In this document: positions 1 through 12,277 of the stretch, one piece after another
Position numbering within the stretch: position 1 is the first letter of the stretch
Layout of the letters: the number at the start of each line of letters is the position of its first letter
Assembly: GCF_963678635.1 (NCBI RefSeq)
Contig: NC_087063.1
Coordinates: 50,977,220-51,041,219, forward strand
Origin: Symsagittifera roscoffensis
Taxonomy: Eukaryota; Xenacoelomorpha; Acoela; Convolutidae
Length of the DNA: 64,000 bases
Reading direction: 5' to 3'
The notes under the pieces: generated by a model
Told to the model about the DNA's origin: nothing
Databases searched by the model: none
The model's input: only the letters and a program-made list of their open reading frames with translations
Program-made: the position numbers and the translations under genes

Positions 1-811
1 ACCTTAATCCTACTCGTTTTTTACCGTCTCGACCTTGCCAGTTGATTTTCTGGTCTGTTTAGGGCAAAGTAAAAAGTTACCATTTTTAGGCCATCAGTCA
101 AACGACTTTTGATCAGCTTTCGTTTACATGCGAACACAACCACATAGCTGAGTCTCGGATCCTCAGACTACGTGATTGTCATTAAAAACACGGCTCGAAC
201 AACCTATTTTAATCTGTTTTTGTGTGACTGTTCTATATTAAATCCATTGGAGATGGATTGACCCTTTCCTCTTTCTAGCTACTCATATTCTAAAATATCA
301 AACTATACCGGTGTTAATTTAAAGTTTCACGACATCCAAGTAGCTATACAGTCAGTTTTATACAGTCCCTTCACATAAAACAGTCTCTGGGGGACCAAGC
401 CTCCGCTCCCGTAATATTCCTGCGATAACGCTCGTATCTCTTCTAATTTGCGTCCCGGGAGGGTTCCGTGGAATATTCCTTCCCCACCGAAGCTTCCTTC
501 TCCACTAATATCCGCTGATAAGGGTCTTATCGTGCGTTGCTGCCACGATAAGAGGCTTCGTATTCTCCGTCTCTTGCACGACTGTTTTTCACAATATTTG
601 TCGTTGTTCTGATTTTCCTAGTTCTTTTGGTCAAAATGGCCGTTTTTCGTATTTCTGAGAAATATCAACTTGAAAATCGAAATTTTAAAAATAGAAAATT
701 TCAGAATACTTCGACCCTCCTTTCAAGCACTTTTTTGCTGTTAAGGCCTTTTCTCTCTGATTCGTGTTTCGTCGGAAGGTTGCGCTGTGCCAATCTGGCA
801 GAATGGCACAA
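1..811. other. unassigned left flank, possibly a divergent LTR U3
   Basis: No coding region is supported here. The R-U5-like part of the 5' LTR of element A starts at about 812, so this stretch may include its U3, but it does not align directly with U3 of the 3' LTR (40636-40987). A 10-bp-stem hairpin lies at 525-553 (TCTTATCGTG pairing with CACGATAAGA). Bases 632-718 resemble the reverse complement of 40766-40851. Confidence 0.4.
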
Positions 812-1370
812 GGCCGTTGCGAACAACGGTGTAGGGTGGAAGACAGCCTTCCGGAAGGAGAATAAGAGTCTTATTTCCCCGGATTCAAGAATCCGGAGGG
901 GTCTTGGGACTGGAACTGTTATCATCTTATATAAACTTTTAGCTTCCCTATTATGTCCTGAATTGAATTTAATTAACATCTGAATTCATTTTGCTAGGAT
1001 GAGAAGCTAGGAGTGTGGGAAAAGGGTTGATCCATCTTCGATGGAGATGATAATTTTTATCTACTGAACAAAAACAATAATAATTCAATAAATAGTAGTA
1101 GCCCTGATTTTAGGAGTGACCTCGTGGTCTGGGGATACTGAGACCCAGCCATGAGCTCACTATTTCTGCATGTAATCTAGTTAATTTGAGTGTTTTGACC
1201 GAAGCCGAAAGCAGTAATGTTTTTGTCGACCCGATGTTAGAAAGACCACCAAAAGTACTGGCTTGGTAGAGACGATGAAAAGCATGTAGTGCTCTGTTTA
1301 GACGTTGGCCAGTCGTCTTAGAACCTAGCTTTATTTTCCGTCGATATGTATCTTCCGGGCGAATGTTACA
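812..1370 (+). repeat. 5' LTR of element A (R-U5 portion)
   Basis: Bases 812-1370 align almost base for base with 40988-41547, starting GGCCGTTGCGAACAACGGT and ending GAATGTTACA. The LTR holds a palindrome (CCGGATTC, AA, GAATCCGG) near 878-896, a small hairpin at 1032-1044 (CCATC, TTC, GATGG) and AATAAA near 1087 as a possible polyadenylation signal. The homology to the 3' copy stops abruptly upstream of 812. Confidence 0.85.
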
Positions 1371-1382
1371 TAGTTGTTTTTA

Positions 1383-1397
1383 TGGCGCTCCTGGGTG
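1383..1397 (+). promoter_or_regulatory. candidate primer binding site of element A
   Basis: TGGCGCTCCTGGGTG lies 12 bases after the LTR end. It starts with TGG, as expected for pairing with a tRNA 3' CCA. The same block follows the LTRs of B (42779) and C (57193). It resembles the complement of an animal tRNA-Asn 3' end with about two mismatches in the first 15 positions, but this identity is tentative. Confidence 0.5.
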
Positions 1398-4304
1398 TTA
1401 TTCTTTTTAACATATTGACCGGCAGAACCGTTAACGAGCCATCCCCTCGTTCCCTGAGAGGTTTGTGACCAAAAACACTTAAAGATATATATAAAACCAA
1501 ACAAAAAGTAGTATAGTACCCAAGAAAAACAAAAAACATAAAAAACAACCGAAAAAACCAAAAACAGTAAAAAAAACATAAAATCAGTAGAAAAAATCCC
1601 CCAAGACGAGATGTGATGCGACCCTACCGTTTGTTGTTGATAGATATATTGTTGTTACAGGCATTTATATCAGTCAAGATTGTTACGATCAATTTTGTGG
1701 CCCGTTTGTGAGGCTTGTACTGGAGGGTTATTTGAGCATTTAAGCACGTTAATGATAAATTGCGCTCAATCCGGAAGGGTCAGCTGGTTTGCGCTCAATC
1801 CGGAGGGGTCTTGGGAGAAGACTGATCCGGCAAGCAGTACAAAGAGCAACAAGAAAGGGCTCAACGACAACAACAGTCGACTGTTGGGTATCGTTAACAA
1901 GTTTTGTATCCCTTTTGGTACAAAAATTAAGATAGTAATCTGTGGGGGGCTCGACAGTGCTGCACTGTAGTGACCCTTCACCGAACTGCGAATATCCGAG
2001 TTAAGCACCTTAATTCAGATATTAAACAAACCCGGAGGGGTATAGTATTACTAATATTATTACTTATAAAGCATTTATTAATACTCCTATATCGTTTTTC
2101 AGTGAAAAACACAGAAAGCAGACCGGTTTTTAGGGTCAAAATAGCGATATTTTGATCACCCCGCAAATCGCGATTTTTGAGATATCGATAATTTTTGAAA
2201 CGGAAAAAAGAGCTAAATTAGTGTGTTACATCGTAACTGCACTACTATAATAGTTAGAACCGGAAGTGAAGATTTTTGAATTTTCGTGATTTTTGAGAAA
2301 ACGGAACACTATAAATTCAGATATTTTTTTGAAATTTTTGAGTTAGGACAGTAAAAAAAGTTGTTCGGACAACTTCCACTAGTTAATCTACAAGTTTTAA
2401 AACCCACTTCCCGAAAGCCTTCCGGGTTGCAGAGAAATCGAACTTAACGTGTTGGATTTGGTGGAATCATCAATCCGGAGGGGTACAGTTTTTCGCAAAT
2501 TTTTTCAATTAAAGCGTTTTAGATCGGGTCTTTTGCATTGAACTAGAAGAGTATAGGCCTTATGAGCTCGGATCAATAATTTTTAGATCAAAAAGAACAA
2601 AATTGCGGAAAAAGTTAGGTGGAACCTGTAAGAGAGAAATTTCTTGACTTTAGAAAAAAGACGTTTTGGTCAATAACTTTGGAACCACTTGACAGATCCA
2701 GTTGATCTTGGTACCAATAGATCAGAAATTAATTAGCTGAGCTTACTGATAGAGACAAAAGTTTTTCGAAAAAGTAAGCGTGAAAGTTTTTTGACATTGT
2801 TTTAGCAAATTCACAAATTTGGGAGGGTAGACCCTTCACGTTTTATAAATTTTTTTTAGGAAAGCCCTTACACCCCTACCAAAAGGTAATAGCGGTTGAA
2901 TAAAGTAATTTTAGGCTGTTCTAGACGAAAAGGGAAGGCTAAAGGCACAAGAAAACCTTAATCGAGCCGAAGTTAGGCTAGCGATAAGACCCTTCACCGT
3001 TAGCGTGAATTGTCAAATAAGAGGCTTAACTTCAATCCGGAAGGGTCTAGTAAAGGATAACATACCCTTCCTAGTTAATTTAAAAAGCAATATAGCATCG
3101 GAGAACGTATCCGGAGGGGTATAGGTTGAAAGAAGGAAGTCTCCGAAAAGCTACTTTTACAAAACAAGAGGGCTCCCAATCCGGGGGGGTCCAAATTTTT
3201 TTCAAATTCGGAGGGGTCCCAATCCGGAGGGGTCTTATTTTCACAAAACCGGAGGGGTCCCAATCCGGAGGGGTCTTATATTTACTATTTCAGAGGGGTC
3301 CCAATCCGGAGGGTTCTTATATTTACTAACTCAGAGGGGTCCCAATCCGGAGGGGTCTTGTTTTCACAAAACCGGAGGGGTCCCAATCCGGAGGGGTCTT
3401 ATATTTGCTAACTCAGAGGGGTCCCAATCCGGAGGGGTCTAAATTTTGCCAATCAGGAGCGGTCCTATTTTGCCAATCCGGAAGGGTCCTATTTTGCCAA
3501 TCCGGTAGGGTCCTATTTTTGCCAATCCGGAGGGGTATTATTTTATTAAAGGACTTAGGTAAACAGAAGAAAGACTACAGTGAGAGGTATTAGGTTATTA
3601 GCAGACAGGCTAGGAATCAGTAACTGCACTGGTAACTTGCTTTCAGTAAAGACCAGACCAAAACAAAACAAGTCCGAACTCGGATATTTGCGACACTAAG
3701 TCTAAACTAAAAGGAGCGTAATTAATTGGTGTGGATTGAAACCCAATACGTTTTCGTGAAAAGTGACTGCCCTGAGGATTTTAGTAGGTCTAGCTCGGGC
3801 AGTCCGAAGGCAGATAGGTAACACAGTACTCGGTGGGTGCAATAGACGCCCACTTGAGAAAATTACTGCCTTCAAAGTTTTGTCTGTTTGGTGCAGCACC
3901 AAGCAGGGAAAGCTTTTTCTTTAAAAGACAAGTTCGACTATTGTACTGCGACCGACTAAAAGTACAATACACATACTTTTTTCATAGAGGTATTCTTATT
4001 CTTTTAAACTTTTTTTTGATTTTAAATCAACATAATTTGTGCTTGATTGGGTAGTGAGTACACTACCTTTTAAATTGACTGATAACATCATATTGTGCTA
4101 GTTCTCAAATCTTACGACCGATAACCGGTTCGTGTGAGTAAATTATATACAAGCTGTACTCTGATAACATACAGGGATTCGTGGTCACTATTTAATAGAA
4201 TCTTCTGAAATTTATTGTGTTGTGTCATTATTATTGATAGTCAAACTATAAGGTCACTAGCAATCGAATTGTGTGTATAGGCATTAAGAAGTGACAAATT
4301 GAGA
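1398..4304 (+). other. long untranslated leader of element A
   Basis: This 2.9-kb stretch between the PBS-like site and gag holds no convincing ORF. It is marked by repeated copies of AATCCGGAGGGGTC and close variants, scattered from about 1768 (near 1768, 1795, 2031, 2470, 3032, 3108) and packed at 3170-3540. The 5' LTR carries the same motif at its palindrome. Leader functions such as packaging, regulation or insulation are possible, but nothing in the sequence assigns one. Confidence 0.7.
3170..3540 (+). repeat. tandem CCGGAGGGGTC repeat cluster in leader A
   Basis: About a dozen degenerate units occur here, built from two half-units: a GGAGGGGTCCC or CAGAGGGGTCCC half and an AATCCGGAGGGGTCTTAT half. 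They are separated by short AT-rich spacers (ATTTACTAAC type). The last four units change to a simpler period of about 25 bases beginning with GCCAATCCGG. Short reading frames over this block reflect the repeat and are not genes. Confidence 0.85.
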
Positions 4305-5129
4305 ATGAGTCTAGACAAGTCAAGGATACCTAAACGAGGTAATAGCTCTAAAAAATTCATAACTGGAAAGCAAACAAAAACAATGACCGACCCTTTTGTG
4401 GATCGGATCAAACGAGCCCAGACCGACAAAGGGGAGACGGTTTCAGGCAGAATGGTTGAAACGAGGAGTCAGAAGTACTCAGAAGAGCAAAAAGAAATGA
4501 TAGAAGTGGAGGTCAATACGGACCAGGCCATGAATGACAACCAGGAAGTACATGGACTGGAAGGGAGAGGCAGTAGGCTGGCAAGTGAATCTACTCCGGT
4601 AGAACAAGGCCATGATTTTGCCACTTTCACCGGGATATTGGACCGAGAGGAGATGTCGGAACTGTCCGACATCTCAACTGAAATAAGGGGAACTAGAAGA
4701 TCTCCAGCAGACAACACAATGATGGCAGGCGGGACTGAGAAACAAACAACGTCCTCATCGTTCTCAGAAAGAATGAGGAACACTTTAGGAAACATCTTTC
4801 CATTCACCATGGGAGTGGGCACAGGAAATGAAGGTGAATCCCAGGAGGAAGAAGAGGACGAAGGAGAGCAAGTGGACTTTCGGTCTCAAGTCAGCCTCAA
4901 AAGTTCGACCCAGGAGAATGAGGCATACGTCGAAAGAGAGACTGGAACCATGGACAAATTTGGTGTGGTGAGAACGATAAGCAAAGAGGTAAACACACCG
5001 GGCCAGTCGAGAGGCTTCGCGATTATGACAAATTCAGAGCCGCAAACTGGGGAGAGTAGAAACAGAGGGCTAGGCAACGCGTTGGCGGATCCTGAAGTGG
5101 ATAATGAAAAGACCCGAGACAGAGAGTAA
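4305..5129 (+). pseudogene. gag: gag N-terminal region, element A
   Basis: The first substantial ORF after the leader starts at ATG 4305 and ends at a stop at 5127-5129. The product is hydrophilic, rich in Glu, Ser and Arg, without a recognised domain. Around 4451 it contains a VETRSQK segment that resembles VNTRSAK near the start of the B product (from 45169), which supports assigning both as gag N-termini. The frame is lost after 5129 and the next gag piece lies in another frame, so this copy is broken. Function as a structural Gag segment is inferred from position only. Confidence 0.6.
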
Positions 5130-5382
5130 AAGCCCGAATCTCGACAAGCACGAAGCTACCTGGGACCGACAGGGTGACACCGCCACTAGTGACGCCACTC
5201 GTGGATAACGGGGCAGCATTAGAAGAAGCCTTGAACAACATAGTGGGCAGTATAGGAGAACAAAAATAAAAGATGTCCTTAAGAATGAGTGAACTAGAAA
5301 GAGCAGTTCACATTGAGAGAGAGAAAGTTCACGGGAAGAAATAAACCGCAATAGACAAGAAGTTGGTAGGAGCGAAAAACGC

Positions 5383-6160
5383 TTGAAAGAAAGAACGGAC
5401 GAGCACATAGCGAAGAACGTGTCGCGATTGACAAGAGAAGCGGAACAGAGGGAGTTACGCTTAAGAGACGACATGGAGAAGTTGAGAATTCAGCAAGAGC
5501 AGTCTCTTGGGAATCTTGACACAAAGATAGATACGATGTTGGAGAGGCGAACGCAGGCTATCATGGATAGGTTTTACGGGCTACTAGGCAGCAAGAGTGG
5601 ACCACAAGAAGGGAAACCGAACTCGGGAGGTCCCAGCAGGGAGCCGAAGGTGAACTTCAATGACCATCAAAGGAAGAGGACATATGGATCCACTAGAGGT
5701 AGGGGCAGTTCATCAGGCTACGCCACAAGGGATAATAGAACATGGGGCCCGAACAGTAGAGCAAGTTCAACGGGGAACAGACAGACCTCTAACGAACGAC
5801 CAACGCAAGGCACACATGCGACTGGCAGAAGTGATTCCGGTAACAGGAGACATGCGAGCCCAGGGAGGAGTCATGTGGGCCAAAGGGGAAACACTCACAG
5901 AGCCTTTGACAAGGTGTGATGACACTCAGGCGGGGCATTCGAGAGATGCCACGGCAATGGCCACAGCCTTTGAACCCCTAAACAGGTCTTTAGAGACCTT
6001 CCTTACAAGGTTATCCAAAACCAATGAACGCAGTGAGAAGTCCAAAAGAGTCTTTAAGAAACCAAGATGCTACAAAGACGAATCTGATGGCTGTATTGAT
6101 ACCTGGATAGAGGTAATGAAACTGCATTTCAAAGAAGAGGACTTGTCGGAAAGACAATAA
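5383..6160 (+). pseudogene. gag: gag middle region: coiled coil and capsid start, element A
   Basis: Two overlapping frames cover this segment. Frame 1 (5383-5919) begins with a heptad-like charged helix (residues about 1-65), then a Gly/Ser/Arg/Asn-rich tail. Frame 2 (5660-6160) carries the start of the capsid region, with the conserved CIDTWIEVMKLH (B has CIDTWVEVMRLH near 46455). A stop at 6158-6160 separates it from the next ORF in the same frame. The pattern suggests one original frame with indels. Gag capsid identity rests on position and on similarity to B. Confidence 0.65.
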
Positions 6161-6181
6161 TGCAGTGCACTCACCAGTAAC

Positions 6182-8248
6182 TTGGAAGGGACAGCCCTGA
6201 ACTGTGTCATGGCCAAGAAGCAATATCAGCGTGACACAGCCGAGAAAATCTTCGAAATCTTGTTGAACCGTTTTGGATCAGGGGAGCAGGGGCACCAAGC
6301 GATGATGCGCTTCGAAAAACGGAGGCAACGAGAAGATGAAACGATAGACAAGTTTCTAGATGACTTGGAAATGTTGAGAAGACGCAGCCAACCGGATGAG
6401 TCGAACCGAAGAATGAACCTGGCAGTAGCCTCAAAATTCATCGATGGTGTGAAGAATGATGAACTTCGAACAATGGTAGCAACGCATTACACACCACTAT
6501 CAACCAATGTTCCAACACCAGAGGAGTTGAGGCTCAAGTCAAAAGAATATCTTTTGTTGAAACCTCCTTCGAGATCTGGATACTATAAGAACAATTATGG
6601 AAATTTTAACAACGGACCATCAAACCAAGGGAACAACTGGTACAAACCGAGGGATGATATGGACAAGAGACTCTCTTGTGCCAATTGCAGTTCAACGGAC
6701 CATTATGTGTCAGCATGCCCAACTTACAAACAAGGCATGAAAGCAATAGGCTTTAGCCTCGAGGACGAAGATGCATCAGAAGTTGACCATGAGGATTTCA
6801 TGAGGGGAGTAATTGCAAAATTCGGCCCGAGGTGTTTCTTTTGCAACTTGGAAGGTCATTTTAAATCAGATTGTCCGCAATTCTGGAATGCAGTGGCAGA
6901 CATCAAGCATCCAAGGCATGAGGAAGCTTTATCAGGAGTGAAAGCCAGCAAGGCTCGCCTGTTGAGTGAAGCGGATGCGCGCAGAAAAGACAAACCGCAA
7001 GAGCTGGCGACGAAGAAAATGCTAGCGGTAACTGAAGAGACACGTGAACCGGAACCAGTGACTACGGCCGATGACTTCAAGTTTGATTATAGGGCAGCCG
7101 CAAGGGATGCTCTAAATAGAGTGCAGCAGGAACTGGTGACGAAAGAGCTCGAACAAAAAGTGAAACTCGAACTGGAGAATGAGAAACTACAGGAGCAACT
7201 GAATGCCTTCGAAGCAACGGACGTCGAGGAGACTAAAGCACCAAGCAGTTTGAGCATGAAACTTAATGTGATCTCCGGTCATAGGTTCGGCATGGTGCCA
7301 CAAGGAAGCAAGATACAGTCTATAACCTCAGTGACTGGACAACAGGTAATCAGAAATCTGAGTGAACCATCCGAGTTCACTTTGATGCATTTGGACACAT
7401 ATGCAGATCTGAGGCAGGTGGAGCCACGCACTGAGTCGAGAGCTGTGCGAGCACTACTAACAACGGGTGGCCCTCGCATAAAGAAACTTTATGGACGCTA
7501 CCTGGAGGTCTATGGGCCGTATCAAGTGATGCTGAACGTGGATGGGATCAGTATCTACACTAGGATTTCTGTAACAACAGACAGTGACCAGATAGGGCAG
7601 ATCAATATGGGTGAGGAGGAACTCAAAGTCCGCAGGATAGGCCATGACGCCATGATGGAACAAGATGCAGTACACATTGGGTATGAAGCAGATGTGACCG
7701 CACATCTGCTCGACACCAACGGAAAGAAAATCGGAGTCACAGGGCTGCTGGACACAGGAGCGGCAGTGAGTGTGATGCCAATAAAAACTTGGGAAAGAAT
7801 GGGCTTCACGAGGGAAGATCTGATTCCAACGAATCTCCGACTGGCTGCCGCCAATCGAGGAGCGATCTACGTAGCCGGAAAAACACCAATAACGGTTCTC
7901 CACATGGGAGTACGGGATCTTTGGATGAGATTCCTGGTGGTAGAAAATTTGAACGACGCCGACCAATTGATCTTGGGCAGATATTTCGTCAGGAATTTTG
8001 ACGTGATGATTGACTTGAACAACGGTCTGATAAAGATTAGAAATTCGGACCGGAAATATGCTAAGAAACCGATTAATAGGATAATAACAAACGAAAACAA
8101 GGTACCAATTTTTTTAGATAGAAAAGTGAAACTACAGCCAGGACAGGCTGTGGTGGCGATTTTTAGAATGAGAAATTTAAATTCGTTAAGCGATAGTAAA
8201 CAGGTTTGTTTAGTACCGAATCCAAATAGTCAGAGTTCGGTGATTTAA
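6182..8248 (+). pseudogene. gag-pro: gag capsid/nucleocapsid plus aspartic protease, element A
   Basis: This 688-residue ORF starts within the capsid region (FLDDLEMLRRRS block). Two CX2CX4HX4C zinc knuckles follow (6677-6717 and 6833-6874), typical of nucleocapsid RNA binding. A charged, partly helical linker comes next, then a retropepsin-type protease with LLDTGAAVSVMP (Asp of DTGA at 7751) and a downstream LILGR block near 7970. The protease would cleave the polyprotein. The frame ends at TAA 8246-8248, although B continues through the equivalent point, so this is probably a nonsense change. Apart from the flanking stops the segment looks well preserved. Confidence 0.85.
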
Positions 8249-8686
8249 GCGTGGAAAGAAGCTTGGTTACGCTTTGCCGATGAGGACCGACTATGAGGAG
8301 ACACAAAACTTGAAGAAACATAGTGTGAAAGACTGTCCTTATCATGCCAATAAAGATAAAATTTTAAAGAGGATTAATGAATTAAAATCTATCATAAATG
8401 GTTTTCAATGAAATCCGAAACGGACGACGGCTTATCGAGCTGCTCGAATTTTTCGGAACGCCCCTCGTCATATGAACTAGAATCTGACAAACCGGTTTTG
8501 CCAGAGATAGAACATTTAAAAGGGAAAATAGGTGAGGGAGATTTCGAAAAATTGCGGGACCTCTTAAATCGGAACGCAGATGTATTTTCAAAACATAAAT
8601 AAGGCGGATTTCGGTTGCTGTAATTTCTTCGAACACAAATCGAACTTGAAGAGGGCGCCGTTCCCCATAGGGAAGGCGCAAGACGA
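8249..8686 (+). pseudogene. protease-RT linker, element A, broken
   Basis: The stretch between protease and RT corresponds to 48401-49060 in B. A shared patch near 8408-8450 (KSETDDGLSSCSNF) occurs in both. The frame is closed by TAA at 8600-8602, and the coding sequence shifts out of and back into frame between about 8600 and 8650. Both breaks lie just upstream of the RT fingers, so this copy could not give a continuous Gag-Pol product without recoding. Confidence 0.7.
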
Positions 8687-9715
8687 ATGACGCCACACAA
8701 GTCGGAAGCGTGCCGAGCGGAAATAGAAATGTTGCTTGAATACGACATGATAGAACCCTCGAAATCGCCATGGGCTTGCGGGGTAGTAATGGCGAAAAAG
8801 AAAGTGGGGCAGCTTAGGTTTTGTTGCGACTTTCGTTACTGGAACGCGGTAACGATAAAAGATGCGTACCCGATACCGCGAATAGACGAGAGCCAGTCTA
8901 AGCTTGGTGATGCCAAGTTCTTCACCACATTGGACTTGGGTTCTGCCTTCTGGCAGGTCCCTCTGCGGAAGAAGGATAGAGAGAAACCCGGATTCGCGTG
9001 CGAATTAGGGTTGTACCAGTGGAAGAGGATGCCCTTCGGCTTGTGCAACGCAACGGCCACTTTTCAAAGACTAATGGCTCAGGCTTTGACCAGAGTGACA
9101 AAGAAGTTCGGGAATCTTGTGATGTGTTACGTGGACGACGTGGTCATAGCGACACCAACCCTGGAAGACCATGTTGATCGGCTCGATGAGGTCTTTGGAT
9201 GCATGAAAAGAGCAGGCTTGAAGTGCAAACCATCGAAATGTGAAATCCTTAGGGATTCAATCAAGTACCTGGGAAGAATGGTGGACAGGCATGGTGTGAG
9301 GCCAGACCCGGAAGCAGTAGAAGCAGTGTTGACATGGAAGGCTCCAAGAACGGACACACAGCTCCTGAGCTTCCTAGGTTTTGCCAACTACTACCGGGAG
9401 TTCATAAAAGGATATGCGGACAAGGTGTATCCGATGCAGAAGCTGATGCGCATCAAAGGGAAAAAGTTCGAATGGAACGATGAAGCAGAAGTTGCCTTCG
9501 AAAACATAAAGCGGGAACTGTGCGAAGCGCCAGTGCTAGGCATGCCCACAGAAAAGGGCATGTATGTTCTTGACACAGACGCATCGGTAGTAGCCATCTC
9601 AGGAATATTGCATCAGGAGCAAGAATGGAATGGAAGAATGGTTCTCCGTCCCATTGCATACGGCAGCAAGGTCTTGAGTGACACTGAGATGAAATATGGC
9701 GCACCAAAAGCATAA
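8687..9715 (+). pseudogene. pol: reverse transcriptase, element A
   Basis: The RT palm and fingers are clear: LRFCCDFRYWNAVTIKDAYP, FTTLDLGSAFWQVPL (catalytic Asp), FGLCNATATFQRLM and CYVDDVVIA, with YVDD at 9128-9139. The thumb-like segment and KCEILRDSIKYLG follow, then the first part of RNase H with LDTDASVVAISG. All catalytic Asp residues are present. The frame ends with TAA at 9713-9715, where B has GAA in an otherwise matching context, so a single nonsense change is the likely cause. The enzyme copies element RNA into DNA inside the particle. Confidence 0.92.
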
Positions 9716-10129
9716 ATGTTTGCAGTAGTCACATTTGTGGAAAAATACCGCGCATACTTGGGGAGCGCTCCCTTTAAGTTACGCGTAGACAACAGAGCGT
9801 TATCCTGGTTGAAGACCTACTCGATGGATCAGAGTTATATTGGTAGATGGATAGTAAGATTGGATGGCTACCATATGATAATCGAACACAGGATGCGTGA
9901 TAAACACCAGAATGCTGACAGTCTCAGCAAGAAAACTGAGTTCTATGAAAGATTGGAACAGAAGCAAGCCAATCAAGCAGAAATCAAGGAAGGGTTCTCG
10001 TTTCTGGACAAAGAAATTTACGAAGCGCTTCCCTTGACGAGTTGGTGGGACAAGTCTGGACATCCAATTCCAGGACATCCTGAGTTACCTGTGGAGAAAG
10101 CAGCCGAGATAAAGATTGTATCCAAGTAG
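9716..10129 (+). pseudogene. pol: RNase H domain, element A
   Basis: This continues in the frame of the RT ORF after its stop. It shows RNase H motifs of Ty3/gypsy type: FAVVTFVEKYRAYL with the catalytic Glu, FKLRVDNRALSWL with Asp, and HQNADSLSKK with the last Asp. The domain would remove the RNA strand during reverse transcription. A TAG at 10127-10129 separates it from the integrase region. B carries the same domain at 49818-50483, where the similarity ends in a deletion junction. Confidence 0.9.
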
Positions 10130-10141
10130 GAACCGGTCCCC

Positions 10142-11566
10142 TTGAATCTGTTGCTGCGCTCAAACCTGGTCCAACAAGAACTCTCTCGCATGAACATAAA
10201 CAGCCTCTCATTATTGGATAAAACGGTGCAGGTCACACCGCAAGTGATGTGGATGCTGGGTGGATTCTTAGAAAGAGAAGTGACCAGAGATGACCCCGAG
10301 TGGACAGCAGCAGTGGCTTCACTAACAATCAGGGAGAAAATGAATATCATGCCGTCCAGACGACAACACGAAGAGAACGAGAGGGATTGTAGGACAATAG
10401 TTCAGCAACTAGTATCCTCAATACCCCACGAGATTTTAACCAGTACTTCTTACGGACAGAAAGAACAGGGGAGCAGTACGCGAAGGAAAACCGTTACCTT
10501 TGTGGACCAGGATAAAGAAGGTGAAAAGGTAGAACAAAACCTGCTGCAAGGTTGTTTGTCCGGGGAGACGAACGATGAGAAGAGCCAGCGAGTACAAGAT
10601 CAACACCCGGGACAAGAACGTTTGTCCGGGGAGTCTGAGGTAGATGAAAAAGTTCCTGATGAGAAACAGGACCTGGGGAACAAGGTTTTGTCCGGGGAGT
10701 TCAGATGGATGCGAAGAAGGCACAGACATGATCGAGAGGAGCGTGCTGACTCCATCACAACCTCTTCAACAGATGACAATTCCCGAAACTCAGGAATTGA
10801 CACCTATTCAGAGAGGAACTCGAGCTCGGGATCAGAACTGTCCGAACTAGCGATCCACACACTACTAGTGGAAACTCGGGCAAGGGATCTGGACAGAGAG
10901 GTGTACCAGGATCCTGACAGTGATCGCTACCTTATACCAAGCGAAAGAGTCTTTGACAACGCAGCGGATGATTTGGAGACAAAAGTCGTATCGAAACGTT
11001 CGATAAGTCTGTTGCCACAAAAAGAGGTAGTCAGGACTGCTCTCCAGCCGTTCAAGCAAGAAACACAGCCGCTGGCGAAGATTTGGTGCGTTAAGATGGA
11101 AGAAGACACACACCAGCCCAATGAGCTGAATAGTCAGATGAGGGTCATGAAGACGTACTTGAAGGCGAGATACAGACTTTCGGATCTTCTAAGGGCGCAG
11201 AGAAATGATCGCATGACAAGCAACCTGAAAAGGTGGATCGAGAATGGTTCTCCGGATAAAGGGGACCTCGAGGAAGACAGTTATCGTATCCTGAGACAGT
11301 ACTTCATGCAGAAGGAAGGGAGGTTATATTTGAACAAGGACGGGATTGTGGCTTGCAAAAGAAGAGAAGAAGACAAAATCCTATACAAGTATAACGCGAT
11401 AGTGTTGCCGAAACTCTATCAGACAGAACTATTATTCAGGTCGCATGATCAGATGGGCCGTCAGGGGATCGACAAGGTATATCAGAGGATCCTGAAGCGC
11501 TTCGAGTGGCCTGGAATGAAAAAGGCATGCCTGAAGTTGGTAACAGCATGTCTGTCATGCCAATAG
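10142..11566 (+). pseudogene. pol: connection region with 22-residue repeat and integrase zinc finger, element A
   Basis: Residues 1-about 330 form a long charged spacer, unusual for Ty3/gypsy pol. Within it LSGE recurs with a 22-codon period (copies at 10556, 10622 and 10688). The C-terminal 60 residues are an H2C2-type integrase N-domain: SHDQMGRQG, then CLSC. The second His is Arg in this copy (CGT at 11459-11461), so the zinc site looks damaged. The ORF ends at TAG 11564-11566, directly before the catalytic core in the same frame. Confidence 0.8.
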
Positions 11567-11584
11567 GTCAAGGATCCAAGGAAA

Positions 11585-12277
11585 TTGCGATTTCCCTTGC
11601 AATCGATCGAGTCGTCTGAATTTAACGAGGTGGTGCAGATAGATCACCAAAAGATATGCATGACAGACATTGGTTATAATCAGGTATTGGTCATGATAGA
11701 TCATTTCACGAAGTATGCAGAGGCCGTGCCCTGCCTAACTGCCTCGGCGGAAGAGACGTGCGACCACCTGATCAATACGTGGATAGCGAGATACGGTTGT
11801 CCGATGACGTTTCAATCGGATAACGGAACAGCTTTCGTAGGAGAACTCACGAAAGAGCTAATGAGACGCTCGCAAGTTGCTCAAGCTCACTCAACGACAT
11901 ACCATCCACAGACAAATGGCTTAGTGGAAAGGCAGAATCGAACGTTAGTGTCGATGCTGAGGGTATATTGTTCCAGGTACATGACCGATTGGGACAGATA
12001 TCTTCCGCAGGTGATGGGAGCTTACAATAGCACACAACATTCCACCACTGGGGTTAGTCCACACATGATGCTAACTGGACACAAATACTCAGCAAGCACA
12101 GGCAAGGCAGAGGAAAAAATTCGACAAGAAAGCAGCTGGTGCGAAAGCTTACTCGGTGGGAGACTACGTATGGGTATTTCAGAACGTTATACCACCGAAA
12201 GGAACGAAAAAGCTCCTAAAAAAGTGGAGGGGACCCTTCATGATTACGGAAGTGCACCAGGAGGGACGCTTTTATAG
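11585..12277 (+). pseudogene. pol: integrase catalytic core, element A
   Basis: This is a retroviral-type integrase core with all three acidic residues: VQIDH (Asp at 11642), FQSDNGTAF (Asp at 11819) and NGLVERQNR (Glu at 11927). The last two are 36 codons apart, the D,D35E spacing. HPQTNG precedes the Glu, as in Ty3/gypsy enzymes. The frame runs out at 12277 and the true C-terminal domain continues in the overlapping frame from about 12156, so a frameshift lies in the overlap. The enzyme would insert element DNA into the genome. Confidence 0.92.

Noticed and set aside
701-979. Overlapping ORFs in LTR A (627-983 and 701-979, and the equivalents near 40956-41159)
   Set aside because: They follow LTR sequence, change between the two LTRs and have no protein-like features.
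3126-3593. ORFs with GPNPEGS repeats in leader A
   Set aside because: Products of the CCGGAGGGGTC repeat; no conserved counterpart in leader B.
5070-5474. Minus-strand ORF of 134 codons opposite gag
   Set aside because: Shadow of the gag region, Ser/Leu-rich as expected from the antisense of a charged coding strand.
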